Assembly (NCBI GenBank): GCA_031841125.1
Contig: CM063111.1
Span: 33,864,955-33,928,954 of the forward strand
Length of the DNA: 64,000 nt
DNA from: Acanthococcus lagerstroemiae
Lineage: Eukaryota; Arthropoda; Insecta; Hemiptera; Eriococcidae
Reading direction: 5' to 3'
The stretch's first letter is position 1, and each line of letters starts with the position of its first letter. The translations under genes and the position numbers were made by a program. Of this stretch, positions 50,358-61,479 are shown piece by piece. The notes below the pieces were generated by a model. That model did not search any database. It saw only the letters and a list, made by a program, of their open reading frames with translations, and was not told where the DNA came from.

Positions 50358-51264
50358 ATACCGGGTGTTCCACGAAAGTTACCCCCACCATTTTTTTCCG
50401 AACCGATCGGCAAATCTTTGCCAGACAAACTGCCATCTTCCTGCGGCAAGGTCTAGTTTCTCTAGGGCTTGAAAAATTTTCTCCCCCATTTATGGGGGGC
50501 TGTAACGTGTTACCAACTTCGGAATCTTAAATGAGAAGGTATGCCTTTATGCACATCGCTGGACAGGGCATATCCTGCAAAATACGAATCCGTGAAAAAA
50601 TGTCAAAGTTCATCAATTTTGGGGGGCAAGGGGCCTAAAGATAACCAAAATCCATCAAAAATCAAAGTGTTATAACCAGGAAGCGGATTTATATAAAATC
50701 ACGTATTTGTCTGTGTTGAGTAAGACGCAGTATATACATAAGATACTTTTACGTTTCAAATCTTTCTGAGAAAAATGAGCCATATTTGTTTCCGCATATT
50801 TTGCATATTTTACCTATAAAAGCATATTGTTGCATATTTTGGCCGTTTTTTTGCGCATATCAAAGCATATTTCCTCATTTTTCTCATTTTTAGCTCATAT
50901 TTCCGTAATTTTTGCTATTTCCTTCTTAAAAATTCAAAAGAAATCACTGTTTTGCATTTTCTACTTTTGCGTTGAGAAAAAAATGAAAAAATCACGTTTT
51001 CTTTGTCTAGCTCTCCAAGCGCAGTTCTCCGCTACTAATTTCGCCAAATTTAATTCGCAAGGCATCACTCCATTTGGATTCGTTGTATCATGGCTATAAT
51101 TATCAAATTATCATCACATCATCAGCTCTTTGCGCTCTTTAAAATGAGCCCCATATTTTTACCGCATATTTACGTGTTTTTATCGCATATTTTGGATGAC
51201 TCGAGATCAATTACAAATATGCCTGTTCCTAATAAAATTTTTGAAAAAATCATTTCTTTGAAAA

Positions 51265-53157
51265 TATTCATCGGAAATTGCTGGAAAAAATTCCGATAAC
51301 GTCCGAAGAATCTCATCGGAAAACGTTAGAAAAAATTTGCAATGATTTCCAAGAAATTTCATCAAAATTCGTCAAGAAAATTCTTTGATAATTTTTGAAG
51401 TATGTCTGGGAAATATTTGGGAAAGATCTCTGATAATTTTTAAAGAATTTCATTTGAACTCAGGAAGAATCTCCGATAAATTTTAAAGAATTTTATCGGT
51501 TCCGGTAATTTCCGAAGAATATCATCGGAAATCTTTAGGAAAAATATCCAATGGTTTATGAAATTTCTTAAAATTTATCGGAGATTTTTCCCGAGTTCCG
51601 ATACATTGTTTTTTTTTTAAATAATTATAGGAGATTTTCCTACCATTTCCGATGGAATTCCTCAAAATTTACCGGAGATTTTCCCCGAGTTCCGATGAAA
51701 TTCCGTAAAACTTATCGAAGATTTTCCCCGACGTTTCCGAAGAAATTCTTTGGAAATTATTGAAATTTTTTTCCAACATTACCGATGAAATTCCTTAAAA
51801 ATCATCCGAGGTTTTTCCCGAAGTTTCCGAAGAAATTCTCCGGAGATTATCAAACATTTTTCCGGACGATTTTTAATAAAATTCTTCAAAAACCATCGAA
51901 ATTTACCCCCCGAATCGTTGCATTTTCTGTTGTCCGTCACGGCACCACAGAGCACAGTAATGTTGCGTTTAAATTTCAATAGACGGCCAGCTTGTGCCCG
52001 TTTATTCATATTACCACGCAACATGCCGGGTTTTCCTATGTTGCAACGAAAACTGAAGAACCCTGTATGTCCTGTAATTCCCAAAATGTCAAAAATTTGT
52101 ACTTGACACCACCTTTCTCATTCAAATTTCGGATTCGGGGCCCTAGGATGCGCTGGATGTAGGAAATCACGTGATGAACCCAAACTTTTTTCGCACAGAT
52201 TCGTTTTTGGGGGAAGTTCACTTTCCAATGACGTGTTTAAAGCCATTTGGATAATCTGCAATGAGAAATTCAAAAATTTGTGAATGGCAGTACTTTTAGG
52301 TACCTGATTTTGGATAGGTTTTGGCTAGGGTTAGACCCTGTCTCCCAAAATTGGTGAATTTGCCATTTTTTTCACAAATTCGTATTTTGGAGGAACTGTC
52401 CTATCCAACGATGTGCACGAAGCCACTTTGATAACTTACGTTCAGAAACTCAAAAATTTGTAAATTAGAATCACTTTTGAGTCTAAAATTGAATTTTAGG
52501 GCCCTAAAACGGGTTGAATCGGGAGGAAAGTGTGACATTCGGAATCAGCGACCTCGAAACCGCCCTTTTCGATAGTCTGTTTGCTAGGTCATGGTACTTT
52601 AATTTTGGACGGATTTTGGTCATCTCTAAGCCCTTTACCCCCAAATTTGATGAATTTTGAAATTTTTTTCATGGATTCATACTCTGGAGGAAGTTTCCTA
52701 TTCAACGATGTGCGTGAAGCCTCTTTAATAATCTGCAATCCGAAAGTTAAAAATTTTTGTGAATAGGAACCAATTTTAGGTTGAAAATTTGGATTTTAAG
52801 GCCCTAAACCGAGTTAAATCGTGTATTAGGAATCCGTGACCTCGTAAACCCCTCCTTCAATCGTTTGTTTGCTAGGTTATGACACTTTGATTTTTGATGG
52901 ATTTTGGTCATCGTTAGGCCTCTTGCCCCTCCCCCCCCCCAAAAAAAAAATTGATAAATTTTGAAATTTTTTTCACGGATTCGTATTTTTTAAGATATTT
53001 CCTTTCCAACGATGTGCATAAAGGCATACCTTTTCTTTTAAGATTCCAAAGTTGGTGGCACGTTACAGCCCTCCTTAAATGGGGGAGAAAATTTTTCAAG
53101 CCCTAGAGAAATAAGACCTTGCCGCAGGAAGATGGCAATTTGTCCGGCAAAGATCCA
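51265..53157. mobile_element. Family X, partial copy 3
   Basis: The segment starts inside the minisatellite core and runs through the conserved unique segment (51900-52090) and right arm (52900-53157). It is nearly identical to 28060-29570 of copy 1 (by eye over 95% in 51900-52560 against 28330-28985). It breaks off inside AAGATCC at 53157, where the retrotransposon sequence starts. Confidence 0.8.
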
Positions 53158-53162
53158 TCGAG

Positions 53163-54502
53163 ACAAATCTTGTAGAATTCACACATCACATTGCAAAAAC
53201 TCTCGATGAGAGTTCCCAAACCCAAGTCGATGTAATCTATACAGATTTTCGGAAAGCCTTTGACAAGGTCGACCACTGATCATATGAATTTATAAATTTC
53301 AAAAAAAAAATTAATTCCTATATATGTAATTATAAAAAAAAATTTTAATTTTAATTTAATCGAAACAGATAATAATTTAATTTTACCATTTAATTACCAA
53401 ATTTTAATAATTACAAATTCTTTAGATGTAATTCACTCTCCTTCAAAAACTATCTAAATTTGGTTTTTCAAATTCACTTATACAATTACTACAGAATCAT
53501 CTTCAGCAGTCAAAACAGTACGTAGTTTTTAAAGGCATGAAATCTCACACGTATAGATGCACATCAGGAGTCCCACAAGGAGGAAACCTAGCTCCCCTCT
53601 TTTTCCTCCTCTATATTAATGACATACCACAACTACTACAATTTTCAAAATGTCTTCTATTTGCGGACGATTTAAAAATCTTCAAAACCGTTAAAACTAT
53701 ACTAGACACACAGAACCTCATGCTGGACCTCAGTACTGTGGTGAATTGGAGTAAAGAAAATAACCTCCCACTGAATATTGAAAAATGTAAAGTGATCACT
53801 TTCACTCGTAAGAAAAATCCTATACATGCGATATATGACATAGAGGGGAAAAAGCTGAAACGGGTAAACGAAATTCGCGATTTGGGGGTTCTCATGGAAG
53901 GCAAACTGAATTACTCACAACACCTACAGAATACTATGACCAAAGCAAAACGAAATGCGGGGCTAGTAAAGCGGTTCTCCAATGTATTCAAAAAGCCATC
54001 TGTTCTTCGACTTCTCTACCAATCTCTAGTACGCTCACATCTTGATTTCGCTAATGTCATCTGGGGTTCACTCACTAAAACAGAAGAAAATGCACTAGAA
54101 TCAATTCAAAAAAGATTTCTTAGATTCCTCTATTACAAAGATTTTTCATATTACGATTTCTCGGTTACGTACCCAGAGCTTGTCTCCGGCTACGAAGTGA
54201 ATACATGGCGGATGAGGAGGAACCTATGTGCAGTAAAGCTCCTTTACAATATACTCCGAGGACAAATAGACTCGCCATGTCTCCTATCTAAAATCGACAT
54301 CTACATACCACATCGCATAAGCAGGCCCAAGGGGCTCTTTTCGGTCTCCAGGACAAGAACAAATATCTTCTCACCTTTAGAAAAAAGTATGAAACTCTAT
54401 AACAAACTAGTCGAAATTAACAGCGAAATTGACATTTTCTTTGATACAAAACATAAATTTGAAGTAAAGGTAACGCAGGCTCTCTCACAACTTTATTCAT
54501 AA
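53163..54502 (+). CDS. Non-LTR reverse transcriptase, nearly intact C-terminal two thirds
   Basis: Motif A region ETNLVEFTHHIAKTLDESSQ then VIYTDFRKAFDKVDH (53163-53280). An AT-rich spacer (53285-53435) interrupts. The frame then resumes at about 53441 with LLQKLSKFGFSNSLIQLLQ and is open from 53537 to 54502: SGVPQGGNLAPLFFLLYIND (motif B region), KCLLFADDLKIFK (catalytic FADD), LPLNIEKCKVITFTRK, IRDLGVLMEGKLNYSQH, and a C-terminal thumb-like region with YQSLVRSHLDFANVIWG and LESIQKRFLRFLYYK. This is the jockey/CR1-like order of a LINE RT. No endonuclease is seen upstream, so the copy is 5'-truncated. Confidence 0.8.
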
Positions 54503-54616
54503 TTAATAAGCACATACCTAAATATCTTAGGACTGCTCAACAAGTCCGTGAAAGCAGGTTGATGGAGGTGGGGGGGTTAAGGTGGCGTCAATTATCGCAA
54601 TTAACGTGGTTACTAT

Positions 54617-54702
54617 TATTATTATTATTATTATTATTTTATTATTAATATTATTATTTACTATTTTTTTTGTCATTACTTTATTATTATACATATTTAT
54701 TA

Positions 54703-54743
<41 letters not shown>
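54617..54743. repeat. (ATT)n / (TTA)n microsatellite
   Basis: Two ATT-rich stretches at about 54616-54655 and 54703-54743 follow the 3' end of the RT gene, probably grown from its 3' tail. The minus-strand poly-Asn open frame over them is an artefact. Confidence 0.9.
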
Positions 54744-54745
<2 letters not shown>

Positions 54746-55254
54746 TTTATGATTAGATAGTGTTGCCCTACTATTGGCTGAAAAGCTGTTGGGCAGCACT
54801 TTAAATACACGCTGTAAAATAAAAAGAATTTTTAACGTATATTATGAGCATATTTTTGCTATTTTTAACGCATATAAGTCCGCTCCCTGGTTATAACCTA
54901 GCAAACAAACAATTGAAAGAGGGGTTTTCGAGGTCACGGATTCCGAATACACGATTTAACCCGGTTTAGGGCTTTAAAATCCAAATTTTCAATTATTTAA
55001 AATTGGTTCCATAATTCACAAATTTTTGACTTTCTGGATGCGGATTATTAAAGTGGCTTCACGCACATCGTTGAATAGGAAACTTCCTCCAGAGTATGAA
55101 TCCATGAAAAAAATTTCAAAATTCATCAAATTTGGAGGTAAGGGGCCTAGAGATGACCAAAATCCATCCAAAATTGAAGTATCATGACCTAGCAAACAGA
55201 CTATCGAAAAGGGGGGGGGGTTCGAGGTCGCTGATTCCGAATGTCACACGGAGA

Positions 55255-56750
55255 AATCTCCGCTGATTTTTAAGAAATTTCACCGGAATTTTGTTGGGAA
55301 AGAATTCCAAGAATTTCCAAAGAATTTTTTTTTTGGAATCTTCGGGGAAAACATTGGATGATTCTTAAGGAATTTCATCGGAAATTGCTGGAAAAAATTC
55401 CGATAACGTCCGAAGAATCTCATCGGAAATCTTTAGAAAAAATTTCCAATGATTTCCAAGAAATTTCATCAACATTCTTCAAGAAAATTCTTCGATAATT
55501 TTTGAAGTATTTCTGGGAAATATTTGGGAAAAATCTCTGATAATTTTTAAAGAATTTCATTGGAACTCAGGAGGAATCTCCGATAAATTTTAAAGAATTT
55601 TATCGGAAATTGTTTGAAAAAAATTTCAATAATTTCCAAAGAATTTCTTTGGAAACGTTTGAAGAAATCACCAATAAATTTTAAGGAATTTTATCGGTTC
55701 CGATAATTTCCGAAGAATCTCATCGGAAATCCTTAGGAAAAATATCCAATGATTTATGAAATTCCTTAAAATTTATCGGATATTTTTCTTGAGTATTTCT
55801 CCGAAATACTTCAAAAATTATCGAAAAATTTTCTTGAAGAATTTTGATGAAACTTTTTTGAAAATCATTTGGAAATTTTTCTAAAGATTTCCGATGAGAT
55901 TCTATGGACATTATCGGAATATTTTCCAAAGATTTCCGATGAAATTCCTTAATAATCATATCCGAGATTTTTCCCGTTTCCAAGAAAATTCTTTACAATT
56001 TATCGGAGACTTTCCCGAGTTCAGATAAAATTCTTTAAAAATGATCGAAGATTTTTCCCGAGTTCCGATGATTTTTTTTTTAAATATAGGATATTTTCCA
56101 ACCATTTCCGATGAAATTCCTTAAAATTTATCGGAGATTTTCCCCGACGTTTCCGAAGAAATTCTTTGGAAATAATTGGAATTTTTTTCCAACATTACCG
56201 ATGAAATTCCTTAAAAATCATCGGAGGTTTTCCCGAAGTTCCCGAAGAAATTCTCCGGAGATTATCAAACATTTTTCCGGACGAGCTTTGATAAAATTCT
56301 TCAAAAACCATCGAAGTTTTCCCTCCGAATCGTTGCATTTTCTGTTGTCCGTCACGGCCCCACAGAGCACAGTAATGTTGCGTTTAAATTTGAATAGACG
56401 GCCATCTTGGGCCCGCTTATTAGAAAATTTTTCGATAATTTTTGAAGTATTTCGGAGAAATACTCAAGAAAAATATCCGATAATTTTTAAGGAATTTTTT
56501 CGGAACTCAGGAAAAATCTCCGATAAATTTTAAGGAATTTCATCGGAAATTGTTGGAAAAGTCTGCGATGATTTTTGAGGAATTTTATTGGAACTCGGGA
56601 AAAATCTCCGATAATTTTTAAAGAATTTCAACGGAAATTGCTAGAAAAAATTCCGATAACGCCCGAAAAATCTCATCGGAAATCTTTAGAAAAAGTTTCC
56701 AATGATTTCCGAGAAAAATTTCATTAAACTCTTCGAGAATATTTTCCGAT
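55255..56750. repeat. Minisatellite core of family X copy 2
   Basis: Same words as in copy 1 (TTCCGATGAAATTCCTTAAA and TTATCGGAGATTTTTCC), about 25 irregular units. There are orientation changes near 55780 and 56425, where GAAATACTCAAGAAAAATATC turns up as the complement of the earlier part. Confidence 0.75.
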
Positions 56751-57221
56751 ACATAACAAAAACTACGGGAATAATGTGGGGAAGAGTAGCCCAAGACTAA
56801 AAAAGACGGAAAAAATCTGACGAATCCTATATCCAAAGGGTCTGAGTAGTTCTATGTACGAAGTGTATACCTTCTAGTGTATGTATTTATGAAACTGTAG
56901 AACGACACAAATAAAAGGCTGATATTAATCACTATCTCAAAGATTTCAGTTTTTGGGAACCATATTTAGCATTTATATTCTAATTATCCAATTGAATTTC
57001 TAGAAACCCTAACATCTTTGTCTGAACAACACAAACATGAAGCGATAAACTGCAAATGAATCAGGACACTCCGAATGAACGCAATGTGACTCGAAGAGCA
57101 AGTGCCCAGGAGGTCTGGACCCCCTTGAAACTTTGTCAAATCTTCTTTTTTCCCCCTAATTTTAGCATTCCTCGTGTAATTCACCTAAACTCACGTTAGC
57201 CAGCTCCCCGATGCGCAAAAT
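56751..57221. other. Gene-free stretch
   Basis: No motif recognised. The break from the family X core at about 56750 is sharp. Confidence 0.4.
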
Positions 57222-57465
57222 CCCACCAGTTACCCGGGTAACTAAAAGGGAACAAGGGTAAGTACAGGGGAGCTAGGGTAATTTGATGGTAACAAATGGG
57301 TAACTTTTCCGCCGCGAGTAGCTAGAGGGTAACTAATTGCGTAGTATCCCGCCAGTTACCGGGATAATTAAAGGGGAACAAGGGTAATCTGAGGGTAACA
57401 AATGGGTAACTTTTCGGCGGGTAACTGGGTAACTAGAGGGTACTAATTGCGCATCGCGTCCTCTT
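57222..57465. repeat. GGTAAC-rich tandem pair
   Basis: Two related units of about 120 bp (57222-57345 and 57346-57465). Each contains the order CCAGTTACC, GGGAACAAGGGTAA, GGTAACAAATGGGTAACTTT and TAGAGGGTAACTAATTGCG. The word GGTAAC or its complement occurs many times. Confidence 0.85.
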
Positions 57466-57599
57466 AGCCTCCTTACTTTAGCCCATAGTCTAGATGAGCC
57501 GCGAAGCGAGTCAGCTACTTATTATATAATGCTGGAGTATTGTCCATACTTGATGCTGAGCCTCTATGTGTTACAAATATATCAGTATTGAATGTAGGG

Positions 57600-58320
57600 A
57601 TCTTGGTTGGAATCCAAAATTTTGTTATTCAGAACATACCTCAAGAAGATCAACTTTGCCAGACATCTTCTTTTCTTCTAGACTCATAATCTCAAAGCCA
57701 ACCAAAAGTTCTTTATATACAATTTCAGGAGGATAATACGAGTATGCAAAGATTTTGCAATATAAGTATTTTAAAAATCTTTTTTGAATTTTCTCAATTT
57801 TATCTTTACCTTGTTGAGTGTTGGGATCTCCTACAACAGAGAGGAGAATTCCAATACTGATCTGACAAAACTAGAATAAAGAATTTTCATTGTTTCTAAA
57901 TTTTTATAACAAGTTCCATTTCTCTTTATGAAGCCAACCATTCTTTTGGATTTTAAAGTTATGTGATCAATATGCATACTGAATAATAATTGCGAATCCA
58001 AAATGATGCCTGAATCTTTTACAGAATTTACCCACCTAAGTGTCTCTTTTTTTATTTTATACTCGTGTAAAATGGGACATATTTTTCTTGAAAAGATGTA
58101 ACAAATTACTATCACTCCACTTAACTAATGAGTCATGATCTTGTTGCAGTTTAACACAATTTTTTCGAGATTGTATAATTTTGTAAATTGAATATCGGAT
58201 TTTTTCAGAAATATCATCGACAAAAATTAGAAATAGGTATGGACCCAAAAACCGAACTCTGGGAAACACCTGACACACGCTAGGAACACGTAGATGCCAC
58301 ACCTTTATACCCAATAAACT
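57600..58320 (-). pseudogene. Non-LTR reverse transcriptase relic
   Basis: Minus-strand reading: RFLGPYLFLIFVDDISEKIR (motif B and following), LVKWSDSNLLHLFKKNMSH, SVKDSGIILDSQLLFSMHID and SKRMVGFIKRNGTCYKN, then LYSSFVRSVLEFSSLL and KIEKIQKRFLKYLYCKIFAY. The order is that of the RT gene at 53163-54502 (GVLMEGKLNYSQH, SLVRSHLDFANV, IQKRFLRFLYYK), so it is a diverged member of the same group. The FADD box is missing and several frames are broken. Confidence 0.7.
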
Positions 58321-58619
58321 ACATTCTGTTATTTAAGCAGGAGTGAAATAGAATCATTAGATCGTCAAGTCTTTTCTAATTGTCAATAATAACAAAACTT
58401 TCAAAACCATAAAAATTACAAAAGTGACGAAAATGAAAAATAGCCCTTCAGTAACCTAAATGCAATACACGGCAAGTCCATTTCTTCTTACCTTTCATGT
58501 TTCACAGTACAATGATCAGATGTTTGGATAAATTATCTATTGACATTGAAACACTACGCTACCTTTGATAAACAAAAATACAGAAAAAGTGCGAACATGG
58601 CTTTACAAAAAATAACTAA

Positions 58620-58760
58620 ATATGATCCTAGAAAAGAAAAAGCTCTTTAGTGTCAAGAAATTGAGTTCAGGGTTTTTGCAGATCCTGGGCTCCACGTGAT
58701 AATAATGTGAACTACTAAAATCGTTTTCTGAGGCTGGACAGAGGCTCCAAACTGAACCCT
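58620..58760 (-). repeat. Dispersed repeat shared with 44640-44760
   Basis: On the minus strand it contains CACATTATTATCACGTGGAG, AAAACCCTGAACTC and GACACTAAAGAGCTTTTTCT, matching 44676-44745 in the forward direction. The 69-codon open frame over it is not called. Confidence 0.65.
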
Positions 58761-60033
58761 GTGCTGGCCGAGAACGAGCTGTGCAACTATCACAAATAAA
58801 TAAACGCAACACGGTATTTGCTTTACAAAAAAAAAAAAATACTATTCACTGATTAGATGTCTTCAAAATAATAATAAAAGAAAAAGTGAACGTAAAGGGT
58901 ATTTGTTTCTCGCAGTCGTCCTGCTCGGTTCTGGAATGTAAAAAACGAACGCTACCTGCCAAGTGCGAATCTGCAATCTGTGTACTCCTGAATGTTAATA
59001 AATTTGCATACACGGATCGCCGTAAATAAAAGTATTACACGTCTCTGGGAAACATGTACGGAGCATCGCAATTCGTAACATCGTTTTTTTTCGTTTTTTT
59101 TTTTCTTTCATTTTACCCATTTGAGAAGTAAGATGATTATTTCCAAATCTCAGAGTAATTTTCCGACTTATTCTAATAGAAATCTAGATGTATTGATGTC
59201 CTTTCTAAAGGATAAAGGTAAGCTTGTGTTAGAATTTAGTCGGAAAAAACTGTTCTTAAATTATTGTCGTTATAGATTCATAGATATTGGATACGGTCTA
59301 TAATATGTACCGAGAGAAATAACAAAAAAGAGAAGTAGATGAGCCTTTCAATGTATTTGTGAAGAAAAACTTGAATATTTCTTCACGTTATGCATTGAAA
59401 TTGCGAACAGTAGGTAAAATTTGGTTTCGGTGTAAGAAATTGGAGCATCTTTTAATCTCCTTGAATTCTATCGTAGAAAGAGTGAAATTTTATTTCTTAT
59501 GCATAATCATCCTGATATTGCGTTAGCTTGGCAAAAGATATCAATGATGATTTCGATCTACATATCATGGACTTGAACGATTAGAATTATTTCAATTTTT
59601 AAAAACATTTTCAAATTTAAAAATATTTCCTTTTAATGGCTTATTACCGTTTTGTCGTGTTGAACATTTTAATATGAGCGTTGGTGCGTTCCAACTCGCA
59701 CATGAGAAACACAGAGGGAAAGGTATTGACTTGTCGTACTGAACGAATGTGGTCCGATCGGGACAGTTTACTGTTAATAACAACATTAAGAACTGAGAGC
59801 TCAACGTAGTACGCAGAGTAGAGATAGTATATATTATTGTACAAAAGTGTTCCGATCGGAGAGTTAGCAAATTACACATTTTGGTTGCATTATGAGCAGG
59901 GAGAGACTTCTTCGCAACTAGATTAGCTTCAATCACAAGAATGGACAGTAATAACTCATCATACAGCAAGTTAGGAATTGTATTGTTTCATAAGTTGTAT
60001 TAATGTTTCGTAACTAGCAAAGTAGAACAGTAA
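58761..60033. other. Gene-free stretch
   Basis: Open frames at 59121-59303 and 59592-59969 lack recognisable motifs. A T-rich tract lies near 59080-59105. The last part may be 5' sequence of the jockey-like element that follows. Confidence 0.35.
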
Positions 60034-61349
60034 ATGCATAACAAGGAGCTTGATCGCCTGAACCCAAAAAAGGCACCTGGTACAGATGATATTACTGCTG
60101 CTATGCTCAGGGAGCTACCAAAGAAAGGAATAGTGTTGCTCACCTATCTCAGCAACGCCGTCCTTCGACTTAATCACGTGCCTAACTGCTGGAAAACAGC
60201 AAAAATAATCATGATTCTAAAAACCGGAAAACCAGCTGAACAACCTACTTCGTACAGGCCAATCTCTCTTCTGCCGATTATGTCTAAGCTGTTTGAGAAA
60301 TTATTCCTCAGCAGGTTAGCACCTGTCGTCGAGAGGAATAAACTGATCCCTGACCTGCAATTCGGATTTCGTAAGAAGCACTCGACTATCGAACAAGCCC
60401 ACCGAGTGGTTGCAGTAATTGAGGAAGCCTTCGATCGTGTCTGGCACAGCGGACTCATTTATAAACTGCAGAATCTCCTTCCCGGGAGTTTCTGCGCAGT
60501 TATCGGCTCATACTTGAAGCATCGGCGGTTTGCAGTCACTTACAATTCGGCAACTTCGAGAACCCACATCATCCGCGCAGGAGTGCCTCAAGGTAGCACG
60601 CTTGGCCCAATTTTATACCTATTGTACACGGCGGATATCCCGACTACTCGGAAAGTGACGGTTGCGATGTTCGCAGACGACACTGCCATTCTATCAACGC
60701 ACAAAGAATACAGCATTGCGACCTCCCAATTACAAATCGCAGTCAATAAAGTCACTTTATGGGCCAACAGATGGAAAATAAAACTCAACGAATCTAAATC
60801 TGTGAGGGTCGACTTTGCCCTCAGACCACACAACATCGAACCCACCTACATAGCCAACAAGTCCGTACCTATATCAGGTTCGGCTCGGTACCTGGGCTTC
60901 CACCTGGACTTCAGGTTGACCTGGCAGACCCACGTCAACAAAAAAAAGACCATGTCAGAGCACTCCTGAGAAAATATTACTGGCTGCTAGGCTACCACTC
61001 TATGCTCGGCCTAGGTAATAAACAGCTAGTTTACTCGGCGATTATCAAGCCCTCCTGGTCATACGGCATCCAGGTCTGGGGTACCACGAAAAAATCGAAT
61101 CGCGATGTAGTCCAGAGGGCGCAAAACAAAGTCCTCCGCTGCATAGTCAAAGCGCCATGGTTTGTATCCAATGCTACTATTCACCGCGACCTCCAAATGG
61201 ATACGGTCGAAGAAACAATCAAGAAGGCTGCCGAAAAATACAGTAAGCGACTCCATAGTCACCCCAACGTCGAGGCCATTCAACTCCTGGACGAATCCGT
61301 GATCACCAGAAGGCTCAAGAGGAACAAGCTTTCGGACCTCCTGTTGTAA
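60034..61349 (+). pseudogene. Jockey-type reverse transcriptase with motif A deletion and frameshift
   Basis: In order: LNPKKAPGTDDITAAMLREL, VPNCWKTAKIIMILKTGKP, YRPISLLPIMSKLFEKLF, DLQFGFRKKHSTIEQAHRVV, then EEAFDRVWHSGLIYKLQNLL, GVPQGSTLGPILYLLYTADI and VAMFADDTAILSTHKEY (FADD). LGFHLDFRLTWQTHV follows. At an eight-A run (60940-60947) the frame shifts and continues as LLRKYYWLLGYHSMLG, KPSWSYGIQVWGTTKKSN and NKVLRCIVKAPWFVSNATIH to a stop at 61349. Compared with jockey RTs, about 20-25 residues are missing just before AFDRVW, including the first catalytic Asp (FLDV position). It is therefore inactive. There is no endonuclease, so it is 5'-truncated. Confidence 0.88.
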
Positions 61350-61479
61350 TTAATTTAATTGAGGACTAGCTAATTGTAGCGAAGCCTCCCCCTGTGATAA
61401 CTACTATTATGTCAAAATTATTGGTGTATGCCTAAAGGCAGTTCCGGTGTAAAAAAAATATATATATATATATCATGGG

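Larger units (their letters stand above)
50677..54889. mobile_element. hAT-type composite with GTTATAAC duplication, 4.2 kb
   Basis: Ends CAGGAAGCGGATTTATAT (50677) and the mirrored ATATAAGTCCGCTCCCTG (to 54889). Exact 8-bp GTTATAAC lies at 50669-50676 and 54890-54897. Its own sequence is the GCATATTTTGCATATTT-rich part at 50740-51240 and the end at 54830-54889. The middle is filled by a third family X fragment (51265-53157) and a reverse transcriptase gene (53163-54502). No hAT transposase is seen. Confidence 0.85.
50358..56750. mobile_element. Family X foldback element, copy 2 (split, right end missing)
   Basis: The left terminus ATACCGGGTGTTCCACGAAA at 50358 and the arm run to 50676. They then resume at 54890 (CTAGCAAACAAACAATTGAA) and continue through the inner arm (to 55255) into the minisatellite core (55255-56750). 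The break is filled by the hAT-type composite 50677-54889. A piece of the conserved 28330-28560 segment is present at 56330-56420. After 56750 the element stops abruptly, and the right arm is missing. Confidence 0.75.

Noticed and set aside
54527..54799. Minus-strand poly-Asn open frame
   Set aside because: It is the translation of an (ATT)n microsatellite, with no flanking coding sequence.
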